From: Paraspadella gotoi
Taxonomy: Eukaryota > Chaetognatha
Direction of reading: 5' to 3'
DNA length: 64,000 nt
NCBI GenBank assembly: GCA_051294375.1
Contig: CM119267.1
Coordinates: 4,049,260-4,113,259, forward strand
Each line of letters begins with the position of its first letter. Positions within the stretch are counted from its first letter, which is position 1. Below the pieces are notes generated by a model. That model did not search any database and had not been told where the DNA came from. It saw only the letters and a list, made by a program, of their open reading frames with translations. Positions 1 to 15,300 of the stretch are shown here, one piece after another. The position numbers and the translations under genes were made by a program.

Positions 1-1089
1 TGTTTTTTATGAAAGAAAATAGAAAAGGACAACAATTTTTTATATGTTCTCGAGAATGAAAAGTAAAGCAATTGTAAGAGACAAATGTCGTTACACTTCT
101 TTTACCCCAATTCATTTATGGGCGCTTCAAAGGAGAACGCAACAAAGCTCTCCAGTCTCCAGACCAGTCAACACTCGTCATCCATATCTTTACTAAGGTC
201 AATGTCCAACTACCCGGTACCTTCGTCTAACTATTCTCTTTACTTGGCTGGGAGGCGAAAAGAGGATCTTTGAACTAAGTGGTCGTCGGGAATTTACGAA
301 CGCGAACTTACTGGACAGGCTCACTCCATTGTCTGTCTGTCTCTCTGTCCAAAGGGTGGTGGGGGAAGAACCGGGGAGAGCCCATTATTTAGATCCGTCT
401 CCCATTAGTTGGGAAAAGTTTATCAATTTTATTTGCCCTTATCCAGTTTATTCTAATTTTCACCAATCAATAATCTGGACAAAAGTGATAAAGAACTTTG
501 CTCGCAGTAATTGAGAACACGGAGTGGATGACGGTGGTACGTTTTTATTGAAAATTGATTTATTTTGATAATGATGTTTCTTAACATTTGACCGTTTTGC
601 TTAATTTTGTCATTTTGTCGTTAAATAGCTTTATTTAATGAACTCAAGGACTGTTGTCTTGACTACCATTTGTATTATGGTGAAACTTATTAACCTGATG
701 GTTCTTATCTCAAAGAAAATGTAAGGCCCAATTTGGTAGTCATTGAAGCAGTTTCTTGATGTTCATTATCAATTCTTTATTATGGTTCTGTATTTGGCGT
801 TATATTGGGCCTTACATTTTCTTTGAGATGAGAACCAGTTTTGATCCTTAGCTTCTAATTCTAGATTTTTCTTGGTCATGCAAGACAATCTAATTGGAAG
901 AAATTCAATTCTGCGTTCAAACTTGTACCATATAAACCCATTGATAAACACCATGGTCATTACTCGGCGAGATTGGCTCTCGCTTCATGAAAGAAATGGT
1001 AATTTTAAACATTATTCTTAAATTTAAAATTTAAACGATAATCCCGCCGCATTTTTCTCCTTAGCCCAATTCGGTCGCCTACATCCACC
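1..1089. other. gene-free AT-rich 5' flank
   Basis: I find no convincing coding exon here. The stretch holds a long imperfect inverted repeat (listed separately at 695-838). A polypyrimidine tract ending in AG lies at about 1050-1064, just before the helicase start codon, and may be a splice acceptor. Confidence 0.6.
695..838. repeat. imperfect inverted repeat, about 35-bp arms
   Basis: The left arm (695-732) and right arm (804-838) are reverse complements over about 35 bases with only a few mismatches and small gaps, separated by about 70 AT-rich bases. The shared core includes CAAAGAAAATGTAAGGCCCA. This could be a small fold-back element (MITE-like) or a transcribed hairpin. No target-site duplication is obvious. 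Confidence 0.8.
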
Positions 1090-3715
<2,626 letters not shown>

Positions 3716-4144
3716 GCGATGATTTTCGACCACAAAAGAGCCGAAAGAGTCTCGGCGATGCTCGTATGCCACAGGACGCGGGCAGCAGGGCGTCAACAGT
3801 TTCACTAGCCCAGAGTCACTACACTGTAATAATATATATCAAGAGAACACAATAGATCAGTAGCCACAGCTTAGTGAGCACAAAGGGGTCACTAAGAAAA
3901 CACGAAGAAGTACCCAACACCTCTGCTATAAAATATTAATCATTAACTCATGATAGCTGAAGGGAGAAAAGAGAAATGAATCAATTAAATAATTATCAAT
4001 GGCGAAAGAATGAATAATCAATGAATCTTTATCTAAGTAAGACAATCAATGAATAAATTAAATCTACAAATATTTATACGGATTTCCACAAAGATCCAAT
4101 CGAGATTCCACATGACAACAGGTTCAACCAAATGGCTGGATCAG
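3716..4144. other. intergenic spacer between the helicase and TOP3B
   Basis: No gene is recognised. The reading frame of the first TOP3B exon is open upstream (ATG at 4112), so part of this stretch may be TOP3B 5' UTR or coding. Confidence 0.5.
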
Positions 4145-7100
4145 ATGATAGGAGCGTTAAAGGTAAGGAAATTGCGCGCGGCGGAAAACGAACAATTTTA
4201 TAAGGTTTTTTTCATACAGAAATTTTCAAGGAGTCAAAAGAAAATAATTAAATGTTTCTCGTTTCATCGTGGTCAGGTATTGATGGTCGCCGAAAAACCT
4301 TCGGTAGCCAAGATGATCGCCGAGCATCTTTCAGGAGGAAGGCTGCGTACTAGGAAAGGACAAAGTCGAGCGTTACAGGTTTTGACCTGAAAGGCTTATA
4401 TTAACCGAAAACGTGATTTGTTATTGATTAAAATTTACCGGTTTACATTGTATTTATTTTTTTTCTTTTAGATCTTTGAATTCATAAAATATTTTCCCCC
4501 GGCGCAACAAAAATGCAAAATTATGGTAACCTCAGTTGTAGGCCACGTCTACGGGTTGGATTTTGAAAACGGCAGAGTCAGAGACTTGGCTGATCTTTTT
4601 AAAGTAGGTCTATTTTTAAATTATTTCGATAATTTTAAAGCGGTTTTTAGTTAAATTCCGTTTTTTAACCAAAGGCCAAAACTATAAAAACTGTTGAGGA
4701 ATCTACCAAAAAACTTCGCGTGATTGAACACATTCAAGAATTAGCACAGGAATCGGAGTATCTTTGTAAGTCGAGCTTAAATCCCTATTTTATTTTTTAT
4801 TTAAAAGACGTAGTACTATTTGGTTAATTTTCCTCATAGGTCTTTGGCTCGATTGTGATCTCGAGGGAGAAAATATTGGCTTTGAGGTAAAAGACACTTG
4901 AGATTCTATTGCATCCAGTCATTAGCCAAATTTTAACGGATGGACTCGCGCAGGTAATTTCCTTTTGCCAAGAATGGATCAACTTCGACAACGTGTACCG
5001 CGCCAAGTTTTCGGCGTTGACCCGCCAAGAACTCGTCAATGCCTACGAAAATCTGCAACGGCCCGATAAATACCAGGCGCTGTGCGTGGACGCGAGGCAA
5101 GAGCTTGATCTCAAGATAGGGGTAAGCGAGTAAAGATATATATCAAGTATATCTCGTAATGTAACACTTTTTTTTCTTACTCAGGTGGCTTTCACTCGAC
5201 TGATGACAAGAACCTTTTTGGATAAGGCTAAAGAAAAGTTCCGACTCAAGGATCAAAAATGTATTAGCTACGGACCGTGCCAGACACCAACGCTTTATTT
5301 TTGCGTCCAGCGTCACAAAGAAATACAACGGTTTCAAAAGGAACCATTTTACATTCTCTCCCCAAACATTGATGTCGAGGTAAATAAATAAAATTGAAAG
5401 TTTGACTTTGCCAAAGTCTTTCATTCTTGTTATTAGTATTATTATTATGATTAGTATTATTATATTACCTATTAATTTTCAACTTGAAGGGTTACGACGT
5501 GGCCTTTACTTGGGCTGACGGCGACAAATTGAAAGATCGAGAGACCCTACACCGGATGGAGGCGGCTTTGGAGGCCGCGCGATCTGGTGCCGGCGGCGTT
5601 GTTCGTTCCTTCCGAGAGTTTCGTCGAAAAGTCAACCGTCCATTGGGACTTAACACGGTTACGCTCCTCAAAGCTTGCTCCAAGGGCCTGGGAATTTCGC
5701 CCGTTAACGCCATGAAATGCGCCGAAGCCTTGTACACTTCAGGTTAGGCGGTGTTGTGCTAAAAGCTAAAGACTTCTCTTGACTTTTTTTTTCACATTTT
5801 CTTCAGGTTTTATCTCGTATCCTCGAACGGAAACTACGGCATATTCGCCAACGTTTGACCTCATAGCAGCATTACAAGAACAGGCTCACCATCCGAATTG
5901 TAAGGCATCGTCTTTTAGAAAGAAACACTGCTATAAGAATACTCTTTGGCCATTGACTGGTTTTTGTTTGTCCAGGGGGTCGAGTGGTTTCCTATTTATT
6001 AAACAGTGGCCGCGTATCTCATCCGGAAAAGGGACACGATGTAAGCTATAACTTATAATATTATATTCAAAATACATAGTTTTACGTTGATTTTTAAATT
6101 CCTCTGTTGTCCTCCTAGGTTGGAGACCATCCGCCCATCACGCCGATGCGCGCCGCCACTCGTGACGACATCACGAAAAATAACGAGTGGAAAATTTACG
6201 ATTATGTCACCCGCCACTTCATCGCTTCTCTACACGACGACATGGAATACACGGAACGCGAGATCGTGGCTGACATCGGGGGCTTTGCTTTTCGCTTTCG
6301 CTGGCACGAGATCATTGAAAAAGGTCAGTTGAGAATTGATTTTAATTTTCGTGTTGGTTCGTCTCCGTCGCATGAAGGAAATCCCGTTTAGGATTTATGT
6401 TTGCCATGCCCTGGAAGTTGAAAGGTTTGCAACTCAACGAGATAGAATGGCAAATGCCGCAGTGGATGCTGCGAGAAGGAGCCCAGTTGCGGGTTAACGG
6501 ATTCGAGCGATCGACAGAACAAACCAAGCCGCCTGATTATTTGCAGGTAAAGGGTTTTGAGATCGTGATATCAGATTATGGTCACTCGTTGTTAAGTTGC
6601 TTTGTGTAATTTTTTTTAAATTTAGGAGAGCGAGCTCATCGCTTTAATGGACAAGCACGGGATTGGCACTGATGCTTCCATACCACAGCACATTAAGAAT
6701 ATCTGTGATCGGCACTACGTCGATGTCTGCGGCCCGGCCGAAGAGCCCGGGGGAAAAGGTCGTCCCATCCAAGTTGGAAACCCTCATTTTGGCAAGAACA
6801 AGAAAGGAGGCCATCATGGGCCTCCGGGCGAACCCAAACCACAATCAAGACACATGGTGCCTAAACCGTTGGGCCTGGCTTTCTTTTCCTGCTTTGAGGA
6901 GCTTGATAGGTGGGTCGAGCGTGTATCATAGACTAAAGTTATGTCGGGCATAATATATGGTTTTTTTTTAATTAATAACAAAAACGATATTAACACAATT
7001 GTTAAATAGAAAAACACCAACGGTATCAATAAAAACAATATTTTTAAGGTTATAAACTAATTCATAAGAATCGATAAAAAAATAACGTTCAAGAACTTTC

Positions 7101-7890
7101 CAAGGATTTGATAGAAAAACAACAACGGTATCAATAAAAACGTAAAAACGTAAAAAGACTGGAACTGTATCTGTATATATATTTATTATTTAATTATATA
7201 CGTTTGTAATACGTATTCAAACTGTGGACTTTCGAGTAAAGAGTTTTCAAGAAAAAACCAGTAAATCGCTTTAATGGGTTGAAATTTGAATGATTACTTT
7301 GAATAGTGGACAATAAAAGATATTTCGTTTTTGCTCTCAGAGAACTATGTGATCCACCCATCCGCGCTTACATGGAAGTGCAAGTGCGAAAAATCGCCAC
7401 AAGAGAAACGGAAAAAAACCAAGTCGTCGAGGATAATCTGAAGCTTTTTATGGACAAGTTTCTCAACTTTCGTGCGAATCTCGAAAGGGTTGAGCGCTTC
7501 TTTGCGCCCAAAGGCTCCTGGCAGGCAGGAGCCGGGTTTGGGCCCGGGAGAAATGATGGAGCCGGTCAAGGGGGGGATTTCCGCGGTAACAGGGGCGGTG
7601 GGCCGCCCGTTAGAGGAAATTTTCATGGCAGACCCGAAACGGGCTTTCGCGGTGATTTTCGAGGAGGGAGAGGTGCCGCCGCTCGGGGTTCCCGAGGTGG
7701 AAGCGAAGTGGTTCGAGGTGGCGGTTTCGTTCGAGGTTCTCCTGGTGCGAGGGGCGCCTTTAAGAGGTCTACCAACGAAGAATCGTCCGTCGGCTCTTAC
7801 GGAAAAAGAGGTCGTTATGACGACAAACCACAGAATCATAGAGGAAACCGTCGTTTTGATAATGATCGAGGGCCGTTAGTTCCTTATTGA
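4145..7890 (+). CDS. TOP3B: DNA/RNA topoisomerase III beta
   Basis: Type IA topoisomerase that passes single strands through a transient 5'-phosphotyrosine break; the beta form also acts on RNA in mRNPs. Fourteen exons give 785 aa: 4145-4162, 4277-4378, 4472-4603, 4675-4765, 4840-4886, 4954-5121, 5185-5379, 5490-5742, 5807-5899, 5976-6040, 6119-6323, 6392-6546, 6626-6909, 7341-7890. The Toprim start VLMVAEKPS and acidic [11 protein letters not shown] are present, as are [22 protein letters not shown] and the catalytic tyrosine in [19 protein letters not shown] and [13 protein letters not shown] also match TOP3B. The C terminus, from about 7560, is a Gly/Arg-rich RGG-type tail, as in animal TOP3B, and replaces the zinc fingers of TOP3A. 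Exon 1 is only six codons; an in-frame ATG at 4112 is an alternative start. Intron 13 is long (431 nt). Confidence 0.93.
6910..7340 (+). other. long AT-rich intron 13 of TOP3B with a short direct repeat
   Basis: The intron contains two copies of an about 29-bp AT-rich unit around CAACGGTATCAATAAAAAC (near 7008-7037 and 7111-7141). I see nothing coding. Confidence 0.6.
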
Positions 7891-8081
7891 AAATGTATTG
7901 TTTAGGGTAGCTTTGGTTATCTTGTAAATTTTTTTTTGTCTATATAATTTCGTTGGATAAAGCAGGGTTGGAATTACTTTTTATTTATTAATGAAAAACC
8001 AAGGAATTTCCTAAATATGAGATAATAGTTACCTATTCATGAAGCTATTTAGCAAATTTATAATGTTTTGTCTTATGTTCA
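7891..8081. other. spacer downstream of TOP3B
   Basis: AT-rich convergent spacer between the TOP3B stop and the putative minus-strand exons ending at 8082. Nothing recognised. Confidence 0.4.
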
Positions 8082-9245
8082 TGTGAATATCCGAACTACT
8101 TTCGGATTGAGTGTCACAGGACCGAGTTGCTGATATATTCTTTCAACAAAACGAACTTCGTACTTTCTTTTATAATTACATTGCAATTGAAAATAATTTT
8201 TCGCAAAAACATCATATTTGACTGATATTGTAGTTATTAGATAATTCTTTGTAACAGGCGTTTGAAATTGAAATATCACAGGGGAATAACCAACATTTAG
8301 ACAATGAAGGTAGTTTGGATTCTTCCTAGAATGTTTCATGGAGTCTGTCGTTAAAATTCTACTAGATTATTTGTTATTGATTCACTGGGCTTACTTCTGA
8401 AGCAAAACACATCGGCGTATTTAGGTATCCATACGTTCCCAATCGACGACAAACCGGAGATTCATAATCGATCTGTAAGTAAATGAAATTTCGTTGTGAA
8501 CGGCAGGATTGACAGAGCGCGGAACGATTCTGGCGTTGTCTTCGCTTCTCTGCCAAGTTGAAACCATGACAGGTTCGCAAAATAACGATAGCCAGCGCAA
8601 TAAAACTGATTACTGCTGACTATCGCTCCAGATAATCGGGATAATTCGCCCTCACCAATGATGATCCGTAAATATTTTTTATAATTAATACGAAATATGC
8701 TAGTGCGGAGTCCAATAAGTATTCCCCGATCGAATACTTAAGGGAGTTATCTTTTCATACAATTGAAACATTCTTTGAAATATTATACCACTTCATTGAT
8801 ATGGAATCGAGGTACTATGGGAGTGAATAAACGAGACTGTGAGAGAGTCTTGATTGAAAGCTTGCAGGGACCTGCGATGTCATTATCTTGTAAGAGTGAT
8901 GGAGGCCTTAAACCACCAAAGTCTGTCCAAAGTCAGGGGCTATTAGTATTAGCAAAGCAGAGGTTCAACCTCAGATTTTGTATTTTACCGATTAGTTAGT
9001 ACGGGATATCAGCTTACCTTAAAGTTAGTTGAAAAATTCCTTTCTTTAACGAGTTTAATAACTTGCAACTCTCTCTTGTGTTTTTTTATATTTTTATAAT
9101 ACTCCTCGAGCCATTGTTTGTTTTCCAAAACCTTTTTCCAAGCAACGCATTTTTTCCCTTCCCTGATCCGATTGATACAAATTAACTTTATTTTATAGGA
9201 ACGCAAAGTAGTTGGATCAAAAACGTTAAACTCAAATAATGCTCA
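8082..9245 (-). CDS. putative minus-strand multi-exon gene, unidentified
   Basis: I do not recognise this gene. Three AT-rich open segments on the minus strand look like exons. The first runs from about 9245 to 9018, has Lys/Glu-rich coding text including KVLENKQWLEEYYKNI and ends at a GTAAGC donor. The second runs from about 8536 to 8398, includes GTYGYLNTPMCFASE and ends at another GTAAGC donor. The third runs from about 8330 to 8082, includes RKYEVRFVERIYQQLGPV and ends in a stop codon. A 242-bp dispersed repeat sits in the first intron. Codon composition is much more AT-rich than in the flanking + strand genes. Joining phases are not fully certain, and a pseudogene or lineage-specific gene are both possible. 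Confidence 0.35.
8697..8940. repeat. dispersed 242-bp repeat, copy 1
   Basis: Almost the same sequence recurs at 29398-29640 in the same orientation, roughly 90 percent identical with a single one-base gap. Shared stretches include GAGTGATGGAGGCCTTAAAC near the right end. There is no ORF of note, no clear terminal inverted repeat and no poly-A tail. It is probably a non-autonomous mobile element or a structured RNA family. Confidence 0.85.
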
Positions 9246-9549
9246 AGCTATAAAGGCAAGAATGGCATGCATTTAATCTCGTGTGCTTCTGGATATCGAT
9301 GGAATTAGAAAGAGAAAGACCAATACGATATGGCAACGGTGGGATTACCTACGTATAATGCCCGGGCAATCTCACCAAATAGCCTTAGGGTTTCTAACTT
9401 TACGTCTTCGCCTCCTGTCACTGCCACTGGCAAGATTAAACTAGTCACTCTAGAAGGTAAACGTCGTAAACGGGGATCGAACACTAGCTCGCTCTTTAAG
9501 GCGCACTGCCACAAGTCATTTAAATTCTAATTTTTTCAAGAAAAAAAAA

Positions 9550-9856
9550 TTACTTGTCAATTTCTACATATCCTCTGTATTTGCACGGATTTTTGGAGTC
9601 TAATAATCCTGTATCTCCATACCAATAACAGGTACTGTTTTTCTTTATATTCTCTATAGGTTTCTGGCGTAAGTGACCATCTGGCTTTCGAACAAACCTA
9701 TAAAATAGGCTTTTTATTATAATTCGATAAACCTGTAAAAATTAAAATAAGAATTTGATAATAAAATTTACCATGCAACGCCGGTGAGCAGAATAGCCGC
9801 TGCAAGCGCGAATAGAAGCTTGACAATATCAAATACAAGCGTGCCTATCCGCTATT
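9550..9856 (-). CDS. putative minus-strand 3' exons of a small membrane protein
   Basis: Two exons on the minus strand join cleanly. One, from about 9850 to 9772, encodes a hydrophobic segment (FDIVKLLFALAAAILLTGVA) that looks like one membrane helix. The other, 9697-9550, encodes a polar tail with a CYWYGDTGLL motif and ends at a TAA. The junction (phase 2, GT donor at 9771, AG acceptor at 9698) restores W-F-V-R. Upstream exons were not found and the family is unknown. It may be a type I or type II single-pass protein with a short 45-50 residue tail. Confidence 0.4.
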
Positions 9857-10093
9857 TATTTTACATAAAAATCATGGAAGTAACTTAAGGTAATGGAATA
9901 TAATATTAATAATTAATATACTCTTTACTATATATGGAATCCACGTTCGCTATCTACATATATAATAATTTATGGGGACAAAGTAAATTACGGATAAAAT
10001 AAAAATGTCTAGTTTTAAAGGTAGGGAAAGCTGGAAAGCAAAACATAAAAATTGTAACATTTCAGGATATTTAGAGGTATTCCATTTCCTCTG

Positions 10094-11882
10094 TTAAACC
10101 TCGGTCTTATTTAGAAAATCTCTATCCGGGTTTTCAAGTAATTTCAATTTAGCCAGTCTATCAATATCACGATCTTCAATAATCAATTACCTTTTTAACT
10201 ACATAATATCTATTATAAAGTATACTCTTTGGTCTTTACAGTTTGTAAAATATGAAAAAACGGAAATGAATCTTTTGAATACAGTAAACTTAATTAATAG
10301 AAATTAAAAATCTATATGTATAATATATGTTATATTATTGAAGATGGCAATTGTTAAGCTGTATAAAAAATACTTGGCTTCATTTTTTTCCTGAGTCGCT
10401 TTCTCTTTTTCTTTATCTTTGACGGGTGTCGTACTTTTATTAATTTTAGTATCCATCGTCGGTTTAGATTTTGGAGGTTGATTAACATTTTTTGACTTGG
10501 TTTTTTCCTTTCTTTGTTGGTTTTTGTTGTGCTGTTTTTTTACATATTTTTTGTATTGGAGCAAGAATTAAAGTAAATACATTTCTTTTTCATTACCATT
10601 TTTATTTGCTTATAAACTTAACTAACTTTAAATATTTTGTTTATTGTATTTTTGTGTGAATTTAATACTTGCTACTGTAATTTGTTTGAATCCTTAAGTT
10701 TTAAAATAGTGAATTTGTATTTCTTTGCTTTTAATTCTCTATGTTAGGTAATATATTAATAAATATTAATATATGCTAGATAAATAGATATTTGCTCATT
10801 GCTCAATTAGTCGACTTCTTTTTCTGACAGTCTTGTTTATTTTTGTTTAATGATTTAGAAAATCAATTTAAGATATCTAGAATCTAGACTAGATAACATC
10901 TAGACTAGATAAGAGTCTAAGACAAGCTTTACAATCGAGACACTATTTACATGCGTTTTAGACTTTGTTTCCTTCGCTTTTACTGGGATTTCAGGAGGTT
11001 CTGCAGGCCACAGTAAAGGTTCTGAAAAAGGTTATAACAAAGAATAAAATGACTGATTTTTAAATAACTAAGAAATATAATATGAATACATAATTATAAT
11101 ATTTAAATTTCAAGTTAGTTTGACCTGGATCTCGTGGTTTTAGAGCACGATTTCTAAGACCACCAAGAACTTTCTCAACTTCTTTGTTGTATCCAGGGTC
11201 ATAGCGAGATTCGTAAAAAGGACCTTAAAATCCCATATTTTATATGTAGTTTTGTATTGATCATTTTAATTCATAATTTATTTACCTCTTAAAGGTTGTG
11301 GATGGAGTGGTAGTTTTCTTTTTTGCCGCTCTTCTTTGAGTTTAACTTTTCCTGTTTTTTTAACGGAAATTCAGCTGAAAAGAACAAAATATGACAAATT
11401 TAAAAAATTAAAATATAAACTTACCTTTTTTCGTTTTTGACTTTTCATAGGTTTTTCTCATTGACAGCCATGCCAAAAAGCCCTCTGCAAATATTTTTTC
11501 AACCGTTAGTTCAGGCCTAAAATTGAATTTGTATGGTTATTTAGGGGAAGTCAAAAATTATACAAAAATAAAATGCAAATTAATTATATATTTGATGTTT
11601 TAACCTAACAATCGTTGTTGGATCATCAATTTCTATATCATCGCCTGTTTAAAAAAAATATTCAAATTATTAAATCAATGAAGTCCGGCATGAGAAAAGT
11701 GACAATACACAATTTAAATCACTTAACAAATTTAAATATATTTTAATATAAAACAATTTCATCTAAATTGAAGAATGGAAATTTAGTTGTATACCTTCAC
11801 TTGCACTTGAAACTAATGAATCAGCGCTTGGTTGTATTTGAACTTTATTATTATTCTTTGAGCCAGTGTTTGAATTTGTCTG
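10094..11882 (-). CDS. putative minus-strand Lys-rich, AT-rich gene, unidentified
   Basis: I do not recognise this gene. A series of short AT-rich open segments on the minus strand is bounded by plausible splice sites. Approximate positions are 11882-11797 (Ser/Asn-rich), 11646-11602, 11520-11430 (contains EKIFAEGFLAWLSMRKTYEK), 11365-11287 (Lys/Arg then LPLHPQPL), 11220-11123 (FYESRYDPGYNKEVEKVL), 11022-10935 (LLWPAEPPEIPVKAKE), 10560-10365 (very Lys-rich) and a terminal exon at about 10172-10094 ending LLENPDRDFLNKTEV and stop. The coding look is good exon by exon, but I could not fix every junction. It may be a coiled-coil or ciliary-type protein; that is a guess. Confidence 0.4.
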
Positions 11883-11889
11883 AATATTA

Positions 11890-12389
11890 ATCATTAATCA
11901 TTAAATTGGTTATCAAACGGACCCCTCATCCCTCTTGTTTAAATTTATTACTTTTTTTGTCATCACGAGTTATCGAAAACCAAAATCGTTAAACAATTTT
12001 TTTGGCTTATTTCATTGTAAAATAAGTATTTAGATTAACTAAAGGATACATTTACAATAATATTTAATAAAACCTAATCGCTTCTGCTCTGTTTTGTATA
12101 GGATTGAAAATGCTATTTGTCCGGCGGTGCCGGGGAAGTCGTCCACGTCTTTTGTTTTGGGATGTGGATGCGGAGTGGCCGACTCAAAAACTTCCAATTA
12201 AAACAGGGAGACCGATTCTCTCGTGAGGGAGAACCAAGGACATCCTCGGGGACCTACCCGGTCCTTTCTTCGTCACCAAGGATCAAATACAGTTTTTAAA
12301 CTCTGAAAGTATCGAACTCGTTCAGATCTCCATTTTTATTTTTAGATAATAGAAGCTCGATTCTCATTTTTCGAGAAAAACGAATAATA
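11890..12389. other. divergent spacer with an unexplained GC-rich patch
   Basis: Lies between the putative minus-strand gene and MRPS33. A GC-rich patch at about 12110-12330 contrasts with the AT-rich surroundings and has open frames on the + strand, but I match it to nothing. A pyrimidine tract ending in AG at 12345 precedes the MRPS33 start, so the patch may belong to a 5' UTR exon. Confidence 0.4.
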
Positions 12390-12704
12390 ATGTCAAGCTC
12401 GGCTTCCAACTACGCCGTACGAATGGGACGATTGAGCGCCCGAATCCTCGGTCATCCCGTGCGGCCCGTTCCTAAGGACGCCGTCCGCGTTATCAAACTC
12501 TACGAGCGAAAGCCCCTGGAGAACAATCCGCTGGTGACCAACTACTACCCGCCGCACGAGTATCTATCCCGTCTGACTCTGCAGCTGCGAGAGTACGGAC
12601 TCTTCCGGGACGAACACAAAGACTTTCGCGACGAGAGGGTTAGGAAACTGATACTGAGGGGGAAACCCAAGCCCATGTTTGGATCAAAGGCGAAGAAAGA
12701 TTGA
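12390..12704 (+). CDS. MRPS33: mitochondrial small ribosomal subunit protein mS33
   Basis: Small subunit protein of the mitochondrial ribosome. A single exon encodes 104 aa, against 106 in human. The N-terminal MGRLSARILGHPVRP and the C-terminal LRGKPKPMFGSKAKK match the family over the full length. The protein is basic and has no obvious separate presequence, as usual for mS33. FAM151 starts 132 nt downstream on the same strand. Confidence 0.92.
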   Translation: MSSSASNYAVRMGRLSARILGHPVRPVPKDAVRVIKLYERKPLENNPLVTNYYPPHEYLSRLTLQLREYGLFRDEHKDFRDERVRKLILRGKPKPMFGSKAKKD

Positions 12705-12836
12705 GACGAAACTAGTTCTATGACTTTTTCAATTCAACAAACTGCGTTTACTTTATATTGTTTTCGACTTTTTTGTTTATGAAAAGGTTATAAGAATGAG
12801 GTTTATAATGCTCTCGCCCGCTGACGGTCTTTGGTT

Positions 12837-13835
12837 ATGAAACTGCGTTCTGACTTGACCCGGGAGGACGTCGCTCCCTATTTCTCGTCCCGCTTGTGTC
12901 GTCGTCGGCGACTGGCGTCTCTAATCGCCTGGTTAATCTTAGCCTTCGCCGTCGCGGCCGTAGTGACGGCGCTTGAGGTCATGACGCCAACTGCGGTCGA
13001 CGAAAACTCTGTGATTTCTAACCCTTCGACGCGAGTTGAGTCCACCTCCTCCCTCTTGCGTTTCTTCGGTCGGGACGGCTACGACGCCGGCCTCGTTTCC
13101 TGGGCGCACGCCGTCAACTCCCGAGCTGAATTCGACGTCGCCGTCGCCGACGAACTCGATTTTTTCGAGGCCGACGTCTCCATGAGCGCCGAGCGCGGCG
13201 TTCCGGTCATGGCACACCCGCCAGTCACGGAATCCGACCTGACACTGACCGAGTTTTTGCGGCGGTCTTTAGAGCGCGACATCGGCGTCAAGCTAGACTT
13301 CAAGTCACTCGGGGCTCTGCGCGGCGCCGAGTCTACCCTCGCCAGCTTTTCGGCGTCGCTGGAGACGCGCCCCTTTTGGATGAACGCCGATATCGTCGGT
13401 CACGGGACGGTCGTCGACGGGAAAATCGAAGCCGACGATTTTCTGCCTTTTGTGAAGAGAGTGACGCCGCGCGCGACGCTTTCCGTCGGGTGGAACATAG
13501 ACTCGGGAAGTCGGGAATCGAATGATCTCTACGATACAGAGGACGTGACTCGGATGTTGGACGCCTTGTCGAGGAACAACGTCTCCGAATCCGTCACCTT
13601 CGCCGTTTGGTCCAAATTTGTCAAGCGTTCCGTCGACAATCTGGAATGGCTCATCTCCCGATTTCCCGACTCCACGGTGACAATTTGGGGAAGAGGGGAC
13701 GACGCCTCGGCCGCCGACGTGGGCACCATCTACGATGTGCTGGATAAATCCAGGGTCTTTTTGGATTTGCCCGCCCCGTTAAAAACGCAAATTATCTCGC
13801 GGAATAATTCTTCGTTTGTAAATGCTCAGACTTGA
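12837..13835 (+). CDS. FAM151: FAM151 (menorin, DUF2181) family membrane protein
   Basis: One exon, 332 aa. Residues about 27-48 form one hydrophobic membrane helix after an Arg-rich cytoplasmic start, so the rest is probably luminal or extracellular. The DUF2181 domain follows, with WAHAVNSRAEF, FFEADVSMSAERGVPVMAHP, GVKLDFKSL, WMNADIVGHG and SVGWN, close to animal FAM151A/B. The fold resembles glycerophosphodiester phosphodiesterases: E-x-D and H residues are retained, though the enzymatic reaction of the family is unsettled. Worm menorin works in dendrite branching. I started at the ATG at 12837. Confidence 0.88.
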   Translation: MKLRSDLTREDVAPYFSSRLCRRRRLASLIAWLILAFAVAAVVTALEVMTPTAVDENSVISNPSTRVESTSSLLRFFGRDGYDAGLVSWAHAVNSRAEFDVAVADELDFFEADVSMSAERGVPVMAHPPVTESDLTLTEFLRRSLERDIGVKLDFKSLGALRGAESTLASFSASLETRPFWMNADIVGHGTVVDGKIEADDFLPFVKRVTPRATLSVGWNIDSGSRESNDLYDTEDVTRMLDALSRNNVSESVTFAVWSKFVKRSVDNLEWLISRFPDSTVTIWGRGDDASAADVGTIYDVLDKSRVFLDLPAPLKTQIISRNNSSFVNAQT

Positions 13836-14095
13836 AAACGTGGCATGTTTGACCAACGCGTGCAATCTTTCATTTCATTTGTCTCTCTTCGATAAAAAAT
13901 TTTTACAATGAGTAATTTCGAATTTTTTTGTATATGTATGCAATTGTAAGGGTTATATAATATATACCTTTTTTATATTATATAAAAACCAAATTAGCAG
14001 TTTAACCTGAAGTTTACTATTTGTTAATGTTTATATATTTATTTTTATAATTCTTTTGATTTATAATTTTAGAGATCAAAAAAGAACCGAGCGGA

Positions 14096-14791
<696 letters not shown>

Positions 14792-15300
14792 TTCTCCTCG
14801 CCCCAAGATCGCGATTGGTTTCTTTTGGGGAGGAGAACCCACTCCCTAATACTTTTTTAAAGACAACGAATAAAACCGACATTCCTGGGCTCTTTTTTTT
14901 TTTTTTTTTTTTTTTCTTGCCCCGTCGGCTCATTCCGACGCATGCGTTTTTCCGCTCTCGCCCCCGCCCCCCTTTCCGCTATCAACGCTACAAACGTGTT
15001 GACTGTTTATGTAGTTTTAAAATTGTAAATAATTAATTCGTAGCTCGCGCAGAAAATTGGAAAGAGTTATTCGAACATGAGTTTACGTATTTATTTTATG
15101 CGTCTGGTCATTAGCCGTAAAGATTTTTAAGCTTACTTTTTTCATTTTTAGTAAACATACGCCTTGCGTAATGCCCTGACATTTTGTTGTAATCGTTTCG
15201 TATGCTTCGGGTTAAAAAGGCTTTCCCTGTCAATTACTCTGTCTTCGTTTCAAAGTTTTTTGAAACTCGTGTTGCATTTCCGACTTGCTCCGTGACGACG
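14792..15300. other. spacer between ARL1 and APEX1
   Basis: Contains a run of about 22 T at 14894-14916 after the ARL1 stop, then AT-rich sequence. A pyrimidine tract ending in AG at 15151 may be the acceptor of an APEX1 5' UTR intron. Confidence 0.5.

Noticed and set aside
8697-8940. Spliced-leader RNA gene or snRNA in the 242-bp repeat
   Set aside because: It has a GTAAG string but no Sm-site-like AATTTTTG and no match to U1, U2, U4 or U6 as I recall them.
9305-9530. Overlapping open frames on both strands near 9.4 kb
   Set aside because: More GC-rich than the surroundings, but neither frame resembles a known family and no splice sites support them.
12939-13303. Long minus-strand open frames opposite FAM151
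   Set aside because: They are antisense shadows of a GC-rich coding exon and show no domain or splice support.
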